From NCBI RefSeq assembly GCF_000002995.4, contig NW_025062477.1:1320001-1384000 (forward strand): a DNA stretch of 64,000 bases. Reading direction: 5' to 3'. The stretch comes from Brugia malayi. Lineage: Eukaryota; Nematoda; Chromadorea; Rhabditida; Onchocercidae. The position numbers were made by a program, and so were the translations under genes. The notes under the pieces are model-generated. The model saw only the letters and a program-made list of their open reading frames with translations, made no database searches and had not been told where the DNA came from. Below, one piece after another: positions 14,001 to 28,200 of the stretch (the first letter of the stretch is position 1; each line of letters starts with the position of its first letter).

Positions 14001-17000
14001 GTAAAATAATTCTGATAGCATAGCTAAAAAAAAAAAAAAAAAAAACCAATAGTTTTCTTATTTGATTAGCAAATTTATCATTTATTTTTGTATATGACAG
14101 ATATGATAATTATTTATTGTTTTTATAATTAAATGAATAGTCTTAAAATTTATGATCGAGAAATTTCTATGCAATTATCACACGAATATAAATAAATTCG
14201 GCTTAAATGAATAATAAATTCGCTATGTCTTCTTCATTCCATCTTTCTTTTTCTTCTTTTTCCTTTTTAAATTTTTAATTTTTATCTCTTTTTTTTCTAC
14301 AAAAAAAAAAAAAAAAAAAATGATGACATTTTCTTTTTTCTTTTTTTTGATAGTAATAAATTTTTATTAGTTATGATAGAAATATAATTAAAATGCAAAA
14401 GTATGAAGAATAGAAAAAACAGAACAGATTTCCTTTTTTTTTTTTTCCTTTCATTTTGGTTAAAATTTAAAATAAATTCCTCGTTTTGAAGAGAAAAAAA
14501 AAAAAAAAAAAGAAAAGTAAGATTGATTTGTATCACGAATAACTCAAATGTCCAACAAAACTATCATATTTATTCTTCAAAAAATTTTTGTTTTTTTTTT
14601 TTTTCTTTTTGTTTTTTTTTTTTTTGAAAAAGTGACCTTCTAAAGTGACGTCAACAAATTTGCTATTTGTACTTGTTACTTCCGAAATGCTATTTCATTT
14701 TTTATCTTTTCGTTTTCGTTTTTTTTTTTTCTTTCTTTCTTTTTTGTGTATACCTTTTCGATGGCAAAAAAAAAAAAAAAAAATTGCAAAAGTTTTTTTT
14801 TTTTTTTTTTTTTTTTTTGCACATAAACAAAAATATATTTATATATATAAATATATTTTGCTGTTTCAGGGAGGAGAAATTTTCAATAGATTGAATTGAA
14901 CATCGTTTTTTCATTTCGTTTCTTAGTTATTCAACTACTTCAGAGCTTCCTTTTCATCATCTTCATCTCTCTCTCTCTCTCTCTCTCTCCTTTTTTTTAT
15001 TTTTTTAATTTTTAAATTTTCTTTTTTTTTTTTTTTCATTTCAACATGAATTAATTGTTAATGAAATTTATTGTTTTTATCGTTGTAAAAATCATTTATT
15101 ATTTCAATCTTACCTTTCTTATTACTATCGTTTGTAATTATTTATCATATTTTTATTATCATTTATTATTTTGTAATTGTTTGTAATTATTATTTATAAC
15201 TTTAATTATTAATTTAAAAAAAAAATTATTATCAAATTAACAAATTAATTAATCGTTGTAATTTTTTTTTAAAGAATTATTTCTGTTATTTTATTAATTA
15301 TTTATTATTACTATATAATTATAATAATAATTGTTATTACTATTATTAGTAGTATTTTAGTGTTATTATTTATTGTTATTATCGTTATTCATTATTATTA
15401 TTATTATTATTGTTATAATATTCATGAATACTTTGGCTTACATAAGCTATTCTTTTCATTCATTTCATTCGTCTTTTACCACAAATATTAACATAATTGT
15501 TATCACTAAAATACTATCAATTATCATTAAATAATATCATCCCATTTTTTTGTAAACAAAATTATTTACTTCTCTAAAAATCATTTCAGATATTCGTATT
15601 CTATTTTTCAGTACATATTTTTATATTAAAAAAAAAAAAAAAGGACAAAAAAAGATAAAAGAGATCAAATATTTTATCACAAATTATCTGAACTCCTTTA
15701 GGAATTTTCTTTTAGCATTAGTAATAAAAATAACTGATAAATATTTAACGTATCATTATACTGAATTAATTGTTATTTACTATGAATGATTGAAAGAGTA
15801 ACGAACACGTACGTGAAATTGTAATTAATAGTCTCTTACAATTTCTATCTTTCAGTATCTTTAACAAGTTTTTAGAAGCCATTCTCCTCTTTACTTCATT
15901 TCACGTACACTTTGACAACTTTCTAGTTTTTTTTTTTTTAGATATCACTGATAAAATGATAAACTTTTTTTTTTTAAATATCAATGATAAAATGACCAAA
16001 ATGTTGGATAGATGAATATAACAATTTAATTTAAATAAATAATTTGTAGTATTATTTACACATATAACAAATAGCTACAGTTTTTGATTTTTCTTTGCAT
16101 TCCCATCAATTCATTCCTTATCACAAATTGTTGTATGTAATATATTTATTGTGTGAGATATTATTTTGACGCTAACACGTGACGTAATCCATCGAGAATT
16201 CTTAGATTATGATAATTGATAAGGTTTCTCTTTCTTCTTCTTTTTTTGTTTGTTTGTTCAAATCGAATGGAAAGAATGAAAATGATGTGAGATAATGATT
16301 ATCATAAGCTACCTGATAAATATTCCCAATTATCAATTTCTATAATCTGTGATGCTTTTGTTGAGAATTTGAAATGTTAATCTAAAATGATAAAAAGAAG
16401 AAAAGAAATGTATATATTATTATTATTACTATTGTTATTATTATTATTACTAATATTATTATTATTAATGCTATTATTATCATTATCATTATTATCAATG
16501 CTATTATTATTATTATTATTGTGCTGCCTGAAGTGTCAAAGCTTATTCCTTTTCTCTTTCCGTCTAACAGGATCCGTAATTTGGATTTAAATACAAAGTA
16601 TGCTATGCTGTGAGGAATTGACTAAAGAGACAGCTGTAGGTGTGTGTGTGTGTGTGTGTGTATCTGTGTATATATGTGTATGTATGTGTGTGTATGTGTA
16701 TGTATGTATGTGTGTGTGTGACGTTTTTCTTCGCTTTAATAATAAAGCGGACGACAACTTTATCCGCCCCACTTTCGATTCAGTATCTCTCATAGACGGA
16801 TGGACGGATACTAAATTGAACACCATCATATTTCATTCCTTCCTTTATCGCTTCTTTCCTCACCAATTCCTATTTTATCATTATATAAAGCAAAGAGTTA
16901 CGTGTAAAATACACGTAACATACGTAAGTAATAATTATTCTTCACGTATTTAAGTAAATTAATAAGCATTCAATATCATCATTGTTCTTATCAACAAATA

Positions 17001-17923
17001 TACGTTTACTTGCAAACTTTTATTATGACAAATGCATAGTTCATGTCGGACATACACACACACACACACACACACACATACACTATGTACTAGTGACGAC
17101 AGACACACATACGCACACACATATATACTGACAGACACTCACATACATGGATGTAAACATAGTGAAAACAATGGCATGAGTAGCAGACTGGGCGCACGCT
17201 GTCGATACACATACAGCGCTTCTGCTGTTTGTGTTGTCGTTGATAAGTGTGTATGCGTGTGAGTGAAATAGCCTATATGTATGTTACGTAGGTGAGAAAG
17301 ACAAGCTATATACGTGGGTGGATGTGGCGGTATTGGCAAAGTATTGGCGTTTTTGTGTTTCTCTCCTTGTCACCACATTTTGTGTCACTCCTTGTTGTTA
17401 TCACTGAATGATAATGGTCGCTATAGGTACAATGATTATCAAAAGTTACACTACGCGATGAATTCATCCGTGAAAGTAGTATTTAAGTTTTCATTTCTTA
17501 TAGCAATAATAAGACGAAGTTTATTTTAATGCTTTTTTTTTTTTTTTTTTTTTCTTATTGTTCTCATTGAAGTTTTAATATGCAAAATAATTTCCCAATT
17601 CTTTGAAAATTTTATTTAATCATTATAAGTTCGTAAAATATAGAAGCAAATAGCACTAGATGACAATAATTGATAAAATCAATGATAAATGATAATAATT
17701 AAATGCTTATCACTTGGATATATTATCAAAATTGTAAGTAATTCTAATTAGATTTTTCTTTTTTGTTATTGTTGAATTTAATTTTCCTACAGTAGTAGTA
17801 GTAGCAGTAGCATTTTGCTTTTAATGTTTGTAATTTAAAATAGAAAATGATTGAATGAAATTATTATTTATTAGTAATTTTTCAGGCTCCCATATATTAT
17901 ATTTGCTATATCGGAGAAAGACA

Positions 17924-17962
<39 letters not shown>

Positions 17963-19198
17963 GAAAAGAAAAGAAAAGAAAAGTAATTCATAATACTATT
18001 ATTCTTATTGTTTATTATTCCAGTATTTATTGTTATTGTTGTTGTTGTTATGTATAACAACTATATTTATTGCTATCATTACTGGAATTTTAATGGCCTT
18101 ATCAACGAAATCAGCTTTAATCATTGCTTATTTTACATCATTACGGAAATTCTCTCTATTATTGCTACTCTATCAGCCATTCTCAAAATTGCTATTATTG
18201 CATTTTAAACTCCTCTCTAAAGGATTTATTTGAATATTGCTGAGAATTAATGATTTTGATCAAAATTGCATTAATCATCGTCATCGTCATCATCATCAGC
18301 TAACTGTTTATTGCTATTGCTTTACCATATGGCCAGAATATTTTTATCAGTGCTACTGTATGACTAGCCAAAAGGACGCAATTATCATTGTTATCATCAT
18401 TACCATCAGCGTTATCATTACTGTTATTATCTTGATAACTAATCGAATGTTTGAAAATGATAGATTTTGGTTTATCACTAATGGCATCTATCATTGTTAT
18501 CAAAACAATTCTCGAATTTTGGTCTCATTTTGGTTGCTTTCATAGGAAGAAACAAACTGCAATCATTTCATTCATTATAAGCATTATTTTATTTGATAAT
18601 TTTGCACAAGCAATTTTTGGTCAAATTATTACTGATACAATTAGTCGTTCCGCAATAAACAATCCCACTGATTCCGCAATAAATAATCCCAAACGTTCCG
18701 CAATAAATGGTCATCGTTTACCATTTAATATTCTTGTCGTGTTACCTGAAAGTGAATCAAACAATGATAATTTTGGAATTACTATGCCAAAAGCACGACC
18801 AGTAATTGATATTAGTGTAATGGATGCAATTCGATCCGGTAAGATAGGTGCAGATTTTTTAAATTTCACTTATCATGATTCGAAATTCTCAGAAAATGCA
18901 AATTTAGCGGAACGTTTTGCAACACTTGGTGTTGTAACAGCATACTGTTCACATCGTTTGGATGCAATTCTTGGTTTTGCTGATAGCTATAGTCTTGCAA
19001 CCACATCAAAAATTACCGCTGCATTTGGAAATGGTGTACCGGTAATTACTACCGCCGGAATGGTATCAAATCTTGGTGATCGGCAAACATATCCATTTCT
19101 TACTCGAATGCAAGGTAGCTATCGACAAATGGCTGATAGTATGTACAAATTAATCGCATATCGTGAAGAATTCGAAAAAGATGCAACATCACCACCAC

Positions 19199-19230
<32 letters not shown>

Positions 19231-22200
19231 GATAAGAGTAACAGAAGATCTACGTCAAATTCAAATTCTAATTCTCGATTACATAGCAGCATACAAAATC
19301 GTTTACCAGTTCCAGAATCACGCTTATCATTAGGTTATCAAAATCTTGTACTCATGTATCATGATAAACGTCGTGCTATAAATCGACCAAGATTAGCTGA
19401 TGGTGAAGTAATGGTTGTGGAAAGTGTCTCCAGTCATTGTTATTTTACACTCTATGCTATCAAAAATTTTTTCACCGAAAAAAGTGCTTATTTCAAGGAA
19501 GCATGGAAAATTCAAACTCCATCATTAGCTTTTGATGAAGAAATTGCACGAATTCCAGGTGAAATTGAAAGTTGGCTGAAAATTGTTTCCGAACTTGCAA
19601 ATGGTGCGTTTTTGTCACTCTTTTATTTTGATTAAATTTAATTTTAAATTCTATCATTTCATTATTATTTCACATTTATGATTGATTTTCATACCATAAA
19701 ATAAATATGTATATAGTATTTTAGATTTCTGAATATTATTTCGGTAATTTAAAATTAAATTTTTTATCCTTTATTATTTTTTTTTTTTTTTTTTTACTTT
19801 CATTAATTTTTATCAATACTATTATCAGTGGAAATATTCGTTCTCTTTCTTTCAATTTCTTTTCGTTTTTATTTTTTTTTTTGAATAATATTTCATTAGA
19901 GTGTAAGAATTTTTTGTGGTGACAAACGACGTTTGTTTGTTTGTTTTTTTTTTTTCTGTTTTTTCTGCTTTTCTTTTTTAATCTAATGTTAATTATTGAA
20001 GTATGAAGAAGTATATTTTGTTCATTTATCATTTGAAATGTAACACAAAAAAGTTAGTACTTTAAAAAAAATTTTTTTTTTTTTTCATTTTTCATTTTGA
20101 ATTCAAATTTGAAACATTTTTTTGTCTTTGTGAGTTGAGTTTCTCGAGATGTAAGCATAAGCATAATGAATGTTTGTCTAGCATTAATTAAGAATAATTC
20201 CTATAAATTAATTATCATTATAATACTACAATTCACACTATAAAATAAATAAAACAAAAACTTTTTGCTGCAACTTTAAATTATCACAAAAATAATTTAG
20301 AATTTGAATTTATGTTTATTTTGTTACAAATTACATTGTTGTTTATAATTTCTTTTGCTTTTCTTTTCGTTGAAGAAAGAGATGGATGAAAGAATAGAAA
20401 ATAGGAAATGATTTCAACTTTTTGCTGCATTATTATATCACATAGCAATAGAATAATCCTAAACACTTTGATTGACAAATTTTAAAATCTTTTAGATTTT
20501 AGAAAAAAAAATTTTTTTTTTTTTTTTCACTTATCAGTCATTACACATACACATACATATATACATTATTTTTCATTGAATGTTTATTAATTAATTATTC
20601 GATTTGAATATGTGTAAATTAATTATTCAAAATATCCTTCCTTCCTTTCCTTCACTTTTTTTTCCCCAGGAAAATTTCAAAGAGTAAAGATTCTTTACAT
20701 CAATTTTTATAGAATAAAAAACAAAACAAAACAAAAAAAAAAAAAAAAACAAGATAACTTAATTTGCTGAATTGAGTTCAATTTTACTTTTTTTAGATGA
20801 ATAATTTATTAATATTATCTTTGCTTTAAAAAATATTTTCCTCATTTCCTTATTTTTTGTTTATCAAAATTTTTCTTCACAAAAAAAATTGATTAATTGA
20901 ATATCATTTCTCTTTTAGAAAAAAAAAAAAAAGAGAGAGAGAGAAAGGAAAGAAAAGAAAATGTATGTTTTATCATTTGTGCTAAAATGAATGTAAATCC
21001 CTCTTTAAATTTCCTTTTAATTTATTATCTCTCTTATCATAGATTCAAATTCACTATCGAAAAATTTTTCTAACTTATAATTCTGGGGTTTTTCTCTCTC
21101 TCTCTCTCTCTCAACTGTCTGTTTGATTTTTATTTTTTATTTTTTTTTTTTTAAATGTTATAATATTAACACAAAAAAAAAGAAATATTTTTAAATTTGC
21201 ATATAAACGAATGATAGTAATTAAACTGATAAGAATTGCTTATCATAAAATAAATTACTATCAAATTTCAATAATTCTTTTCTTTTTTTTTTTTTCACTC
21301 ATTTTTCGACACATTAAAATAGAATATTTTATTTTTATCAAAAAATGTGATTTGAAAAATAATAATAATAAGAAATGTGAGTTTTTTTTTTTGTTAAATT
21401 TTCAATCTAATTATCATTTTTTTTTTTTATAATTCTTAATCTATTATTTCGAAAAGTTTTATAAATGCAAAAATAAAATATTCCATTTTACTTTAAAAAT
21501 CATTCAAATATAACTAACATATTTTTCACGTACGTTATTTGATCATTTTAAATCTTAAATTTGCCATAGTATAAGATTAAAGAGATCAAATAACCTGTGC
21601 CGAAAAGTTGAATCAAACTACTTCCAAGAATTTGATATTCAACGATATAACTAATTACTTGTTTATAATTCATCATTCTCAGTGGTAATCTTATAAACTT
21701 AGTGAAATTTTCTTTTTGTTTCTTAATTGTTTAATTTTAAAAATAGTTTATAGTATTTTTTTTTTTGATACATTGAAAATGAAATAAGTATTTAGCATTC
21801 ATTTAGTGAAAAAATAATAGGTAATTATTTACTGAAAATAATAGGTAATCGTAATGTAATAGGTAATGATTTTTATTTATCAATTCTAATTTTGAGCATT
21901 TTAAAATTTTAATTTTAAATTTGATACTTCTTATGTTAATTACAATGTTAAACAGAAAAATTTAAATTTAATTCTTCTAAAGATAAACTTCCTGAAAATG
22001 TGTAAAATAGTTTAGTGAAATGTAATCAATTTACTTTCTATCAATGTTTACAAATTATTGATTTTCTTATTTCATTATGTTAATGAAATTTTTTCTAAAA
22101 AATAAAAAAGTACGCTTAAAATTTTTGTGAAAACAAGAAAAGTTTTTGAAAACTTTTAAGAGATATTAGAGGAAGAATATATTTTCAAAATTCATTTTGC

Positions 22201-25200
22201 ATACTTTTCTATCAAACTTTTTTAAAAAAAAAAAAAGTTTATTGTATTATTTCATACTTGAGATGGCGGAACAACTCTAAAAGTTCGTCGATAAGTTCAA
22301 TTTTTAAAATTTGTAATTTTTTTTTTTAAATTTAAAATCATTTTTGTTGATGGAATTAGAATTATAGATATTCATAATGGAATTTTTAAAAAAAAAAGAA
22401 ATAATTTTTGGTAAAATGTGTTAAAAAAAAAATGAAAAAATGCATTTTGGAATGAATGTGAGAGATTAATTATGGTAATTTTTTTTTTCTTTCAAATAAA
22501 ATTTGAAATTATTTTTGGAAATTTTTCAAATTAGATATTTTAGATTAAAGAATTTAATACATCACATTTAGTTGGTTTTTTTTTTTTTTGTTTAATTATT
22601 TATTTTCCTTTTGATTTATTTCCTACAATGCTAAAATTGGCAAAAAAAAAAAAATAAATAAATATGCAAGTTATTTTTTACAATAGCTTTGCTAATAAAT
22701 TAAAATCTTTCTTTTTTTTTTTAAGCAATTCCTTCAAATAACATTTGAAATTATTTTGAAAAAAAGAAATGAATAAATAATTTAAGCAAAAAGTGATAGA
22801 TTAATGAGAAATGATTAACTTTAAAAAAGCATTTGCAAAAAGAAAAAATTATCAAATTAATATTAATTAAGTAAAATTAGATTGAATTATAATTAAGTAT
22901 TAAATTTTAGGTTGAAAATAAATGTAAAAATTGAATTGCATTATGAATTCTCTTTCATTAGATATAGAAATGAATTTTGAAATTTTTTTTTTTTTTAATT
23001 TTTCTAAAAAAAAAAAAAAATAAATGACTAATATTTGTAATATTTATTATATTTTCACTACTAAGCAAAACATCTGGAAAAAAAAAAAAAAGGAAATTTA
23101 ATGGAAACTAAAACTAATTACTTTTCTTTTTTTTACGCTTCAAAAATTCATTCATATTTGTTATTTTTTAAAAAATGAATTTTTCTATCTAAAATAATTT
23201 GTATAAAAAAAAAAAAAATGAATTTTCTATCTAAAATAATTTGTTTTTGATCAAATAAATGCAACTAGTAAACATCTATAATTTATGTGATGCATTAAGA
23301 ATGTTTTCTTAAGTTACAATTTGAATATTTTTTTTTTTTTTGGAATTTCCCTAAAATTCTAATTCCCTAATGCCTATTTCATTTTTGAGTTTTATATAGA
23401 CTTTATAAATTTTAATTTTAATATTTTTATTTAAAATTTTAATATAATAATTTTATTAATAAATAATAAATAATTTTAATATAATATAGACTTCGTAAAT
23501 TTTAATTTTAATATTTTTATTTAAAATTTTAATATTTTTATTAAAATTCCAATTTCGATTTTGATTTTTTCTCTTTTTCTTTTTTTTTTTTTGAAAAATA
23601 AATTTTTGATATAAAATACTATACAAATTTTAAGTAAGATTTTTTTTTTTTTTTAATTTCTTTTCGAATACATATGCTATCATTTATAATTCAGTAATTT
23701 TACAGATTTGAAATGTGATATTTCATAGAAGGTTTAACTTCCATAATTTGATTAAATTGAAAAATGACTTTAAAAAGTTGTTTAGAAGATATTAACTGAA
23801 CAATTAAAGATCAAGAAAAATGATTTTACTTTGATCGATAATCGATGATTGTTATCTTTTGAAAAAAAGATTGAATTTTCTAAAAAAAAAAATATATATC
23901 AGTCTTGTAAACTATGAAGTTATTTTGTTTACAATATATTTGTTTACAAATGGATTTTTTCTTCTGCTCAAATTTTTGTTTATTTCTAATTTTTGATTTC
24001 TTCTAATCCTTTCTAATATTTCTTGAAAATGAAAAATATTTAATTATTTTTGAATTCATACTTTTTTTTTTTTTGCATTCTTTATTTGTAGTTATTAGAT
24101 TTGTTTATTTCATTTCTAATAATTTTACAAATGAAGTAATCATTAATTTAAATCAAAATTAGCTTAAATTAAATTTAAAATTGTCATTTTCATTTTTTTT
24201 TCGTTAATTATTACTGCAAGTTTTATTTTGATTTTTTTGAATTATTGTTAGAAATTTGTTTATTTCTACAAATTTCTCTCTTTTTTTTTTAATTTCAAAA
24301 ATTTTAAGCTTAATTCAGATATTTGTATAGTTTTTTTTTTTTTTTTTTTTTTTGATAAAAATTATTTCTATATATTAAATTATTATTCATACAAAAATAT
24401 TTGTATGAATAATAATTTTGTTTACAAAATAGCATTCATTCTCGACGTACTAAATATTATCGTTGTTTATCATATTTGCTACTACTATTATCATTTTAAT
24501 GATTCATCTCAACTTTAGCTTTTATTTATTTCTTTTTAATTTTCTTTTCTTCCAAAAAAAAAAAAAAAAAAAAAACTAAATTCCTGAATAGTTTGTTTGT
24601 TTGTTTATTTATTTATTTTTTTTATCAAAAAAGATAAGCAAAGAAAAACAATTTCTTTTTTTTTTTTTTTTTTTGATTTTATTGATTAATACTAATTAAT
24701 AGTGTTTTTATTTTCAGATAAAAAAAAAATGGAATAATTAATTTCTTTTTCTGCAAAAAGTTAAATTTAATAAAATATTAAATTATTCTTTATCTCAATT
24801 TTAATTTTAATTTTTTTTTTTTTTTACATTCTCTTTTCATTGTTAAAATAGAAATTTATTAGCTTTGTCTATATTCAAATATAAACTTTTTAAATAAGCT
24901 AATTTGTTAATATTTTTTTAGCTTTATTAGCTATTAGCAAATAAAAGAAACTATCTCAGATATTCTTCAGATATTTCCCGATTTAATATTATCTTTGATA
25001 TTGTTGATAATAAGTATTTCATATCATCTAATCACTAATCATTAATCACTAAATTATCAACTTTTAAAGTTATCAACTGTGATCGAAAATTTTATATAAA
25101 TATGAAAGATAAGATTAGGTTGTAAAATAACAAATTGTAACATTGATTATAATATTAGACATAAATTAAATGTAATTTTTAATACATTTATGGTTATAAA

Positions 25201-28200
25201 TTTTAATTTTTAAAATTTATAACCTGAAATTGTAGTATCCTTAGCGTTAGTATTTACTATAATCTATTAAAAAAGTACCATAAGAATTAAAAGTATAATA
25301 AAATAAAGTACCAATAAAAATTTAATTTCTTTTTTTTTTTTTACAAATATTTAAAACAATGTTTTAGCTAAAGGATTCAATTTTTAAAATAAAAGCATTT
25401 TGAATATAAAAAAAAAAAAAAATTTCTAACAAAATTGTCAATAGTTTGTGTAAATTTTACTTTAATTTTTAACTTTGTTTCTTACATACTTATTTTTTGA
25501 TGTGAAAATTTTTCAATATAAAATTTTAATAATTGAATTTATGTGATATTGATTAGACAAATGAATAAAGTTTGAACATTTTTAAATTCTTTAAAATAAA
25601 TGAAAAGCAAGCAAAACTGATAAATAAATAAAAGGATGAGAATTACTTGATCATTAGCTACATTTTCTCATACATAATGATTATTTTAAATGTTAATTTA
25701 TTATCAGTTCATTCATTTTGTTTTATCAATTTTTTTTCTATTCATTACTTCATTTTCTTTTCTAATTATTATAAAATAGTTGTAAATAATAAAGCAATAT
25801 GAAAATAACAAACAAATTTTGAAGCTAACTGTATCAAAAAAAAAAAGAAAAGTAAATAAAAGAATTTAACAATTTTCAATTTTTTTTTTTGCTATTTTAA
25901 AATATAATTTTTATTTTTACTTTATTTATTTTTCAGTGATAATATTATGTGCTTCACCAAATACTGTTCGAGAAATTATGCTTGCTGCATATGATTTAGG
26001 TATGGCAACATCCGGTGAATATGTTTTCATCAATATTGATGTTTCTACTGGGTAAATTTTTATTTTTATTTTTTTTTTTTTAAAAAATTTGAATTATAGA
26101 TTTAAGTAAATTTTAGTAAATATTTTTTGAATAATTATTTATTTTTTTTTTTTTTTTGAAATAAAATTTATTATTTTATAGATCACATGCAGAACGTCCA
26201 TGGCTACGATCAAATGATACAACAACATCGATGGAAAATGAAAAAGCAAAAAAAGCATATCAAGCATTAAAAACAATTTCATTAAGACGTAGTGATTTAG
26301 ATGAATATAAAGATTTTGAATCACGTGTAAAAGAACGTGCCGAAAAAAGATACAATTATTCGGCTAAAACGGGTAAAGAATATGAGGTAAATAATAATAA
26401 TAATTATTATTATTACTTAAATATTTTAGTAATTAAATGAAATTAATTTGGTAAGAAATTTAATTTAACTTTCTCTAAAATAAATAATTTCTATAAATGT
26501 CGATTTTTTCTTTTTTTTTTTTTTTTTTTTTTCTCTCATTTTTATTCATTTTGAAAAATTTATTATATTAAAATGGTTTTTTACTATATTAAAGTAATTT
26601 CTTACTATATTAAAGTAATTTTTTACTATATTAAAATGATTTTTTACTATATTAGAATGGTTTTTTACTATATTAAAGTAATTTTTTACTATATTAAAGT
26701 AATTTCTTACTATATTAAAGTAATTTTTTACTACATTAAAAGTAATTTTTACTATATTAAAAGTAATTTTTTACTATATTAAAGCAATTTTTTACTACAT
26801 TAAAAGTAATTTTTACTATATTAAAATGATTTTTTACTATATTAAAGTAATTTTTTTACTATATTGAAGTAATTTTTTACTATATTAAAGTAATTTCTCA
26901 CTATATTAAAGTAATTTCTTACTTATATTAAAGTAATTTTTTACTACATTAAAAGTAATTTTTACTATATTAAAGTAATTTTTTACTATATTAAAGCAAT
27001 TTTTTACTATATTAAAATGATTTTTATTATATCAAAATTTGCTGACATAAAAATTTACACATTTTTATTAATTTTTAAAATATTTACTTCATTTATTTTA
27101 ATGTTTTTTTTTTTTTATAGATGAATAATTTTATTAGTGCATTTTATGATGCACTTTTGCTTTATGCAATAGCATTAAATGAAACACTCAGTGAAGGTTT
27201 GGATCCACGCAATGGATATAATATAACAAGTAAAATGTGGAGTCGAACTTTTGTTGGTAAGTAAATTTAAACTTTAAAATTTCTCCCTTCCTCTCTCTCT
27301 CTCTCTCTCTGTTTTTGGGAAATGTATTTTATGAGAGAATTTTATAAATACTTAAGACTTTTTTTTTTTTTTTTTGTTTACAATTTGTGCATATTTGTAA
27401 GAAGTTTAGAAAATTTGATCTTTTTATTAAATCGATAAAGTATTACTAATATTTTTTTTTTTTTTTGATTACTTATTTGAATTAATATTATTTTCTACAA
27501 AAATTCCTTAGTGATAAAAATTAATTTAACAATAATTACTTCTGTTATTCTCTTCTTTAATACCTTTAACAATAATTCATCAATTAATAAAAAAAAAAAA
27601 ACAAAAAACAAAATTGTTTATTAGTTTTCTAGACTAAGAAAGACTTCTAAATCTGTTATTGATTTCATAAAAAAATAAACAAATAAATAAAAGGAGCAGC
27701 AACAAACATAAGTTTTTAAAAAAAAAAGAAAAAGGAAAAAGGAAAAAAGAAATTTCTGGTCAATTCTGATAGCGATAAATTACTTTGGAAAGTAGATGAT
27801 AAATATTCATTAGTAATTTTAACTGAAAATTTTATCTACATTTTCAACAAATTTCCTATCTATTAAGAAAGCCCTATGTTTTATTATTGATTTCACAAAA
27901 AAAAAAAAAATAAATAAATAAATAAATAAAAATAAATAAATTAAGAAAATCCCATGTTTTATATCACATTTTTAAAATACTTCATTTTAATTTGAAATTA
28001 GCTAAATTTTTTATTTCAATCATAAATTAAAAGACAATAGCACATAATTGATAATGTAATTATTATAAACTTAGAATGTACTTTAATAGAATTACAATAA
28101 AAAATTAATTTTCCATATGTAAAATAATACATTGAATATTTTTATGTTACATTCTGATTTTGATAAATTATCATTAAAAAATCGAGAAAATTTGTTTGTA

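Larger units (their letters stand above)
7317..18456. other. Long intron or intergenic stretch with microsatellites
   Basis: For form A this is intron; for form B it is the upstream region and may hold its promoter. It contains many A/T runs, GA/CT tracts (9457-9508, 10233-10260, 10499-10545, 11023-11057, 11187-11219, 11350-11388, 11597-11619, 14968-14990, 17924-17962), a 52-bp tandem repeat (13735-13945), ATT-type arrays (15300-15410, 16410-16520) and TG/CA arrays (16640-17125). No further exon resembling the ligand domain was found. Confidence 0.6.

Noticed and set aside
16387..16590. Open frame rich in Leu
   Set aside because: It is the translation of an ATT/CTA-type trinucleotide array with no domain or splice context.
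16600..16953. Open frame of 117 codons with Val/Cys repeats, and its antisense His/Thr frame
   Set aside because: Both run through a TG array; the remainder shows no similarity to any family.
18008..18545. Several overlapping frames upstream of first exon B
   Set aside because: They derive from ATT/CAT triplet arrays; none has a domain and they overlap one another.
26573..26782. Open frame of YYIKVIF heptads
   Set aside because: Produced by a 21-bp intronic satellite whose period is a multiple of three.
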